Shown: positions 60,934 to 64,000 of the stretch, one piece after another | Layout of the letters: each line of letters begins with the position of its first letter | Position numbering within the stretch: the stretch's first letter is position 1 | Source of the DNA: BACL11 sp945865535 | Lineage (GTDB): Bacteria > Bacteroidota > Bacteroidia > Flavobacteriales > BACL11 | Direction of reading: 5' to 3' | Assembly: GCA_947502765.1 (NCBI GenBank) | Contig: CANNBA010000004.1 | Coordinates: forward strand, 51,232-115,231 | DNA length: 64,000 nucleotides | The notes under the pieces: model-generated | What the model saw: only the letters and a program-made list of their open reading frames with translations | Database searches by the model: none | What the model was told of the DNA's origin: nothing | Position numbers and translations under genes: made by a program

Positions 60934-61419
60934 ATGAAAAAACTACTAATGATTTTTTTATCGATTATATCATTTACTCTAACGGCACAAGAGGTTATAA
61001 GAGAAAATATTGGTTCTAGTAGCACTTCAAAAACAATCGATAATATTCATATTAATCAATCTGTTGGTCAACAGAGTGCATTGAACGGAACTGTTTCAAA
61101 TAACGATATTACATTAAGGCAAGGTTTTCAGCAGCCAGTTTTTAGAGTAGAGAAAAATACTTTAGCAGATATTACTGAATTGGATTTAGTAGTTTATCCT
61201 AACCCATTTAGGTATGATATTGGTGTAAAGTTTGATCAAAAGCCAATTGAAAAAGTCAATGTTTTAATTCATGACGCAAGAGGAAGACTAATAAAAAATT
61301 TATCTTTTAATCCTCAAATTGAAATGACCATTGCTTGTAAAGAACTAACTAGAGGAAGTTATGTATTAAACATAAGAACCTCTAACAAACAATATAGTGC
61401 TAACATTATTAAACAATAG
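60934..61419 (+). CDS. Small secreted protein with T9SS sorting domain
   Basis: 161 residues. A signal peptide (MKKLLMIFLSIISFTLTAQ) is followed by a region of the form NIHINQSVGQQSALNGTVSN and ITLRQGFQQP that I recognise as a common short domain ahead of T9SS tails, and from about residue 83 a type A sorting domain (VVYPNPFRYDIGV, HDARGRLIKN, SYVLNIRTSNK). Predicted to be surface-anchored. It starts one base after rsmE and ends three bases before the next gene. Confidence 0.8.
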   Translation: MKKLLMIFLSIISFTLTAQEVIRENIGSSSTSKTIDNIHINQSVGQQSALNGTVSNNDITLRQGFQQPVFRVEKNTLADITELDLVVYPNPFRYDIGVKFDQKPIEKVNVLIHDARGRLIKNLSFNPQIEMTIACKELTRGSYVLNIRTSNKQYSANIIKQ

Positions 61420-61422
61420 AAT

Positions 61423-62076
61423 ATGAAAAAATTCTTATTTTACACCTTATTATTATTTCCCTTCTTATTAAATGCTCAGAGCATCTCTTTAGATTTGGGG
61501 AAGTCTTCTTCTTACTTTAGTTATAAAGATTCAAATGGAGATGAATTAGATAATTTAACGAGCAAATGGGGAGATATATTAAGCATAAGATATACTCACC
61601 CTCTTTCTGATAAATTTGATGTTGGACTTGGCTTACAAAAGAATGAATATGGTGCCCGATCTTTGGATCCTGAGAATAATTTAAATTGGGATATGTCTTA
61701 TTTTGGGATTAATTTGGGTTTTGATTATACTTTTGATTTAGTTAAGATGCATGACGACTCTTTAGCAAGTAATAATAGATTGCTTTCAGCAGTAATTAAT
61801 ACCAATTTATCTCATTCTTGGCTTACAAAAGGAATTCAGGAAATAGATGACAGGATTTATGATTTGAAAGAATTTAATGGGAATTTTGATAACCTGATGA
61901 AAGTACAGATAGGAGTAGGATTATTGTATGGTTTAAATAATAATACTTCTCTTAGTTTAAAGTATTCTATTAATAAAGGTTTGAGTAATATGGAAACAGA
62001 TGATCAAGAACTATATCTATTTGCCCATCATATTTTATTGGGTATAGTAATTGACTTAAAACAAAATAAAAACTAA
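61423..62076 (+). CDS. Predicted outer-membrane beta-barrel protein
   Basis: 217 residues with a signal peptide (MKKFLFYTLLLFPFLLNAQ) and alternating amphipathic strands, for example LSIRYTHPLSDKFDVGLGLQ, YFGINLGFDYTF, MKVQIGVGLLYGLNNNTSLSLKYSINKG and a final HHILLGIVIDLKQN. This resembles small porin-like barrels of Bacteroidota. Function unknown, but the place between a T9SS protein and a collagen-like protein suggests a role in attaching or exporting surface fibres. Three- and four-base gaps connect it to its neighbours. Confidence 0.7.
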   Translation: MKKFLFYTLLLFPFLLNAQSISLDLGKSSSYFSYKDSNGDELDNLTSKWGDILSIRYTHPLSDKFDVGLGLQKNEYGARSLDPENNLNWDMSYFGINLGFDYTFDLVKMHDDSLASNNRLLSAVINTNLSHSWLTKGIQEIDDRIYDLKEFNGNFDNLMKVQIGVGLLYGLNNNTSLSLKYSINKGLSNMETDDQELYLFAHHILLGIVIDLKQNKN

Positions 62077-62080
62077 GAAG

Positions 62081-62350
62081 ATGAAAAAATTATATTTTAT
62101 ATCACTATTATTATATGCAACTACAAGTCATGTCTTTGCACAAGATAGAGGAATTAGCTATCAAGCAGTAGCTATTGATGCTGATGGTAAGCAAATACCA
62201 GGTTATGATGTTTATGGTAATCCTATTACTGACGCTGAGATTAGTGTTCGTTTTGGACTTTATGATGAAAACAATACTCTAGAGTATGAAGAGACACATC
62301 AAACATTAACAGATTATTACGGATTGTTTAATTTAATTATTGGAGATTGA
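62081..62350 (+). CDS. N-terminal fragment of a collagen-like surface protein, ended by in-frame TGA
   Basis: 89 residues: a signal peptide (MKKLYFISLLLYATTSHVFAQ) and then RGISYQAVAIDADGK, the usual start of Bacteroidota collagen-like/tail-fibre-type proteins, to YGLFNLIIGD, where a TGA (62348-62350) stops it. The same frame continues with TNTNSGVHSSFGDIVWN, exactly as homologues continue after a glycine (IGDGT). So the intact gene would be 62081-63973 with about 630 residues. The likely change is GGA to TGA. Confidence 0.8.
   Translation: MKKLYFISLLLYATTSHVFAQDRGISYQAVAIDADGKQIPGYDVYGNPITDAEISVRFGLYDENNTLEYEETHQTLTDYYGLFNLIIGD
62348..62350 (+). other. In-frame TGA where glycine is expected
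   Basis: Both parts of the reading frame are in the same phase and both look intact, so no frameshift is needed to explain the gap. None of the 58 gene stops I located in the window is TGA. Confidence 0.8.
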
Positions 62351-62368
62351 ACAAATACAAATAGTGGA

Positions 62369-63973
62369 GTGCATTCTTCTTTTGGAGATATTGTTTGGAA
62401 TATGGAAAAAAAGTTTCTTAAAGTTGAACTTGATGTTAATGGAGGTAGTGATTATAAGTTAATGAGTCTTCAAGAATTGTTATCCGTTCCATTTGCAAAG
62501 TTTGCAGAGAATAGTTTAAATCCTGGTCCAACAGGCGCTCAAGGTCCAATTGGCTTAACAGGAGCAACAGGTCCGCAAGGATTAACTGGTGTTCAAGGTC
62601 CGCAAGGAGCAACAGGTCCGCAAGGATTAACTGGTGTTCAAGGTCCGCAAGGAGCAACAGGCGCACAAGGCCCTATTGGATTAACAGGTCCTCAAGGAGC
62701 AGCTTCAACTGTGCCAGGTCCTCAAGGGTTAACTGGAGCAACAGGTCCTGCAGGTGCAAACGGAATAGATGGAACTGATGGTGTAGATGGTTCGCCAGGT
62801 GCAACAGGCCCACAAGGTCCGATAGGATTAACAGGTGCAACTGGTCCTGCAGGTGCAAACGGAATAGATGGAACAAACGGAACTAATGGAATAGATGGTA
62901 TAGACGGAATAGATGCAGTAGTTGATTACGATTCATTAGCTAATCTTATTAGTAGTGATTCAAGCTTTGCTGCAAGTGTTAGTGGTGGAATAGGTGGTGG
63001 CGGTTGTGATTTTTTCTATCCTGATGGTTTTAATGGTATTCCAGTATATATTGATTTATTATCCTCTTCTTATACTGTGCCTGCTGGAAAAAACTTATAT
63101 ATTTTATCAACTTACAAGGCGGGTGGGTCAACTACTATTTTAGAAGTTAATGGTCTTAGACATTCGGAAATGACCTCTACGGATTTTTCTTTAATATCTG
63201 CTGAATCTCCATTAATAATTAAAGCTGGTGATTTGCTTTCTGGAAATGACTTAGGATATGGTGCTACTCCTACTCATATTAACGCTTTTGGCTACCTAGC
63301 CGATGAGAATTACTTTGCAGGTTGTGGTGGTGGAGGTTCTTCAAGTTCTGCTCAATTCAATAATCAAATATCTAATTACAATAATATCTTAGGTGAGTCT
63401 ATTACTTCTGGTATTCTTAATTATTTGTCTGCTAGTTATCCTGCAGACAATTCTTTTTCTTATACAGTTCCAGCTGGAAAAATAATGAAGACAACAGACG
63501 CTAGTTTGCTAAATGTGGGTGATAATAATCCTACTTATATTAACGGTGTATTATGGAAAATCGGTGCAAATTTACCAACTCTTCTTTCTGAAGGAACTCA
63601 AATTGAGATAGTGTTTCATGATGGTAATGCGGTTAGTGGAAATGTAGGAGATGCTGTTTATATTCAATATGATCTTATAGATAATACAGAAGGTATTATA
63701 TTAGCCTATTTCTCTGCTAGTTATCCTGCAGACAATTCTTTTTCTTATACAGTTCCAGCTGGAAAAATAATGAAGACAACAGACGCTAGTTTGCTAAATG
63801 TGGGTGATAATAATCCTACTTATATTAACGGTGTATTATGGAAAATCGGTGCAAATTTACCAACTCTTCTTTCTGAAGGAACTCAAATTGAGATAGTGTT
63901 TCATGATGGTAGTGCGGTTAGTGGAAATGTAGGAGATGCTGTTTATATTCAACATATTTTATTTGATAATTAA
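62369..63973 (+). CDS. Main fragment of a collagen-like surface protein (same gene as 62081-62350)
   Basis: As printed, the first start after the TGA is GTG 62369 (ATG at 62402), but the frame belongs to the gene at 62081. It contains FLKVELDVNGGSDYKLMSLQELLSVPFAKFAENS, a standard lead-in to the Gly-X-Y segment of such proteins, then about 130 residues of collagen repeats (GPTGAQGPIGLTG; GANGIDGTDGVDG). The C-terminal part has three copies of a beta-type unit beginning YTVPAGK, the last two nearly identical. No T9SS sorting domain is seen; surface attachment may depend on the two genes before it. Fibre-like adhesion is inferred. Confidence 0.78.
   Translation: MHSSFGDIVWNMEKKFLKVELDVNGGSDYKLMSLQELLSVPFAKFAENSLNPGPTGAQGPIGLTGATGPQGLTGVQGPQGATGPQGLTGVQGPQGATGAQGPIGLTGPQGAASTVPGPQGLTGATGPAGANGIDGTDGVDGSPGATGPQGPIGLTGATGPAGANGIDGTNGTNGIDGIDGIDAVVDYDSLANLISSDSSFAASVSGGIGGGGCDFFYPDGFNGIPVYIDLLSSSYTVPAGKNLYILSTYKAGGSTTILEVNGLRHSEMTSTDFSLISAESPLIIKAGDLLSGNDLGYGATPTHINAFGYLADENYFAGCGGGGSSSSAQFNNQISNYNNILGESITSGILNYLSASYPADNSFSYTVPAGKIMKTTDASLLNVGDNNPTYINGVLWKIGANLPTLLSEGTQIEIVFHDGNAVSGNVGDAVYIQYDLIDNTEGIILAYFSASYPADNSFSYTVPAGKIMKTTDASLLNVGDNNPTYINGVLWKIGANLPTLLSEGTQIEIVFHDGSAVSGNVGDAVYIQHILFDN
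62525..62914 (+). repeat. Collagen-like Gly-X-Y repeat coding region
   Basis: Nine-base units code for Gly-X-Y with mostly GPQ, GAT, GLT, GVQ, GID and GTN triplets, interrupted once at AASTV. Larger blocks are repeated, such as GLTGVQGPQGATG twice in a row and GATGPAGANGIDGT twice, a sign of recent expansion. Confidence 0.85.
63428..63667 (+). repeat. Direct repeat, copy 1 (240 bp)
   Basis: Copy 1 of a tandem duplication, encoding SASYPADNSFSYTVPAGK onward. The second copy starts 285 bases later. By eye the copies differ at one base, 63627 A versus 63912 G, changing Asn to Ser. Confidence 0.88.
63713..63952 (+). repeat. Direct repeat, copy 2 (240 bp)
   Basis: Copy 2 of the tandem duplication at 63428-63667; it ends the protein at HILFDN. 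The 45 bases between the copies encode YDLIDNTEGIILAYF. Confidence 0.88.
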
Positions 63974-64000
63974 TAATATATAAATCACTTTAATGTATCT

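Noticed and set aside
62436..62876. Leucine-rich minus-strand ORFs in the collagen region
   Set aside because: They result from reading the Gly-X-Y repeat backwards; the repeated LLLADLEHQ pattern reflects the DNA repeat, not a protein family.
62081..63973. TGA at 62348 as a programmed frameshift or selenocysteine site
   Set aside because: The frame is the same on both sides, so no shift is needed; the context expects glycine, and I see no obvious SECIS-like hairpin just after it.
1..64000. CRISPR arrays, insertion sequences, prophage or tRNA genes
   Set aside because: No spacer-like repeats, transposase or integrase motifs, inverted-repeat pairs, or tRNA-like cloverleaf with a GTTCRA arm was seen.

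Overview
The window comes from a low-G+C member of the Bacteroidota, most likely a marine or free-living member of the order Flavobacteriales. The clues are: several secreted proteins ending in type IX secretion (T9SS) sorting domains; promoters with the TAnnTTTG -7 box of this phylum and almost no Shine-Dalgarno sites; a DnaE with an N-terminal exonuclease domain; families typical of the group (DUF4834, DUF6095, DUF1573, MnmD, fused E1 alpha/beta dehydrogenase, IcmF). I see no phage, insertion sequence, CRISPR array or tRNA. It looks like compact core chromosome with a few surface-protein loci.

Layout. 1-3139 (+): end of an M1-type peptidase, GalE and a family 2 glycosyltransferase. 3175-11987 (-): a six-gene run from carB through a DUF4834 protein, a YfhO-like membrane protein, a polysaccharide flippase and a methyltransferase to a CDP-glycerol-type polymer transferase, i.e. 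a pyrimidine/arginine enzyme heading a surface-polymer cluster. 12.1-24.3 kb: rpmH, a CDGSH iron-sulfur protein, RNase P RNA (rnpB), tgt, an LptF/G permease, ettA, a radical SAM protein, an MBL hydrolase, an Mpl-like Mur ligase and several small membrane or secreted proteins, then a poorly coding stretch at 23.35-24.31 kb. 24.3-37.1 kb: dnaE, a cysteine synthase, a LolC/E-type permease divergent from a NamZ muramidase, a YkgJ protein, an aminotransferase, a DUF1573 protein and valS. 37.1-40.9 kb: a T9SS surface operon (900-residue WD/BNR-like protein, 36-residue lipoprotein, GCTDP-repeat protein) chained by TAATG junctions. 41.0-47.8 kb: icmF, then M14 carboxypeptidase, DCC-type thiol protein, DUF2237 protein and DcsG-like ATP-grasp enzyme. 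47.8-60.2 kb: YceI, GNAT, ilvE, a T9SS protein, mnmD, DUF6095, murQ, fused E1 dehydrogenase, rpsP-rimM, a saccharopine dehydrogenase-like protein and pckA. 60.2-64.0 kb: rsmE leading a surface operon of a T9SS protein, an outer-membrane barrel and a collagen-like protein interrupted by an in-frame TGA.

How the genes fit together. IlvE, the fused 2-oxoacid dehydrogenase E1 and IcmF fit branched-chain amino acid catabolism feeding central carbon, with PckA for gluconeogenesis. NamZ, MurQ and the Mpl-like ligase fit peptidoglycan recovery. GalE, the glycosyltransferase, flippase, YfhO and CDP-glycerol-type transferase fit cell-surface polymer assembly.

The observations I rate highest are: the in-frame TGA at 62348-62350 at a position where relatives carry glycine, in a window where none of the 58 gene stops I located is TGA; the near-identical 240-base duplication in the same gene; -7 boxes only 3-5 bases before ATG, implying leaderless mRNAs; two tiny TAATG-coupled genes (38120-38230 and 47608-47763), the second with a terminator hairpin inside it; and a ribosomal protein S16 with a long 75-bp-repeat acidic tail behind a structured leader.
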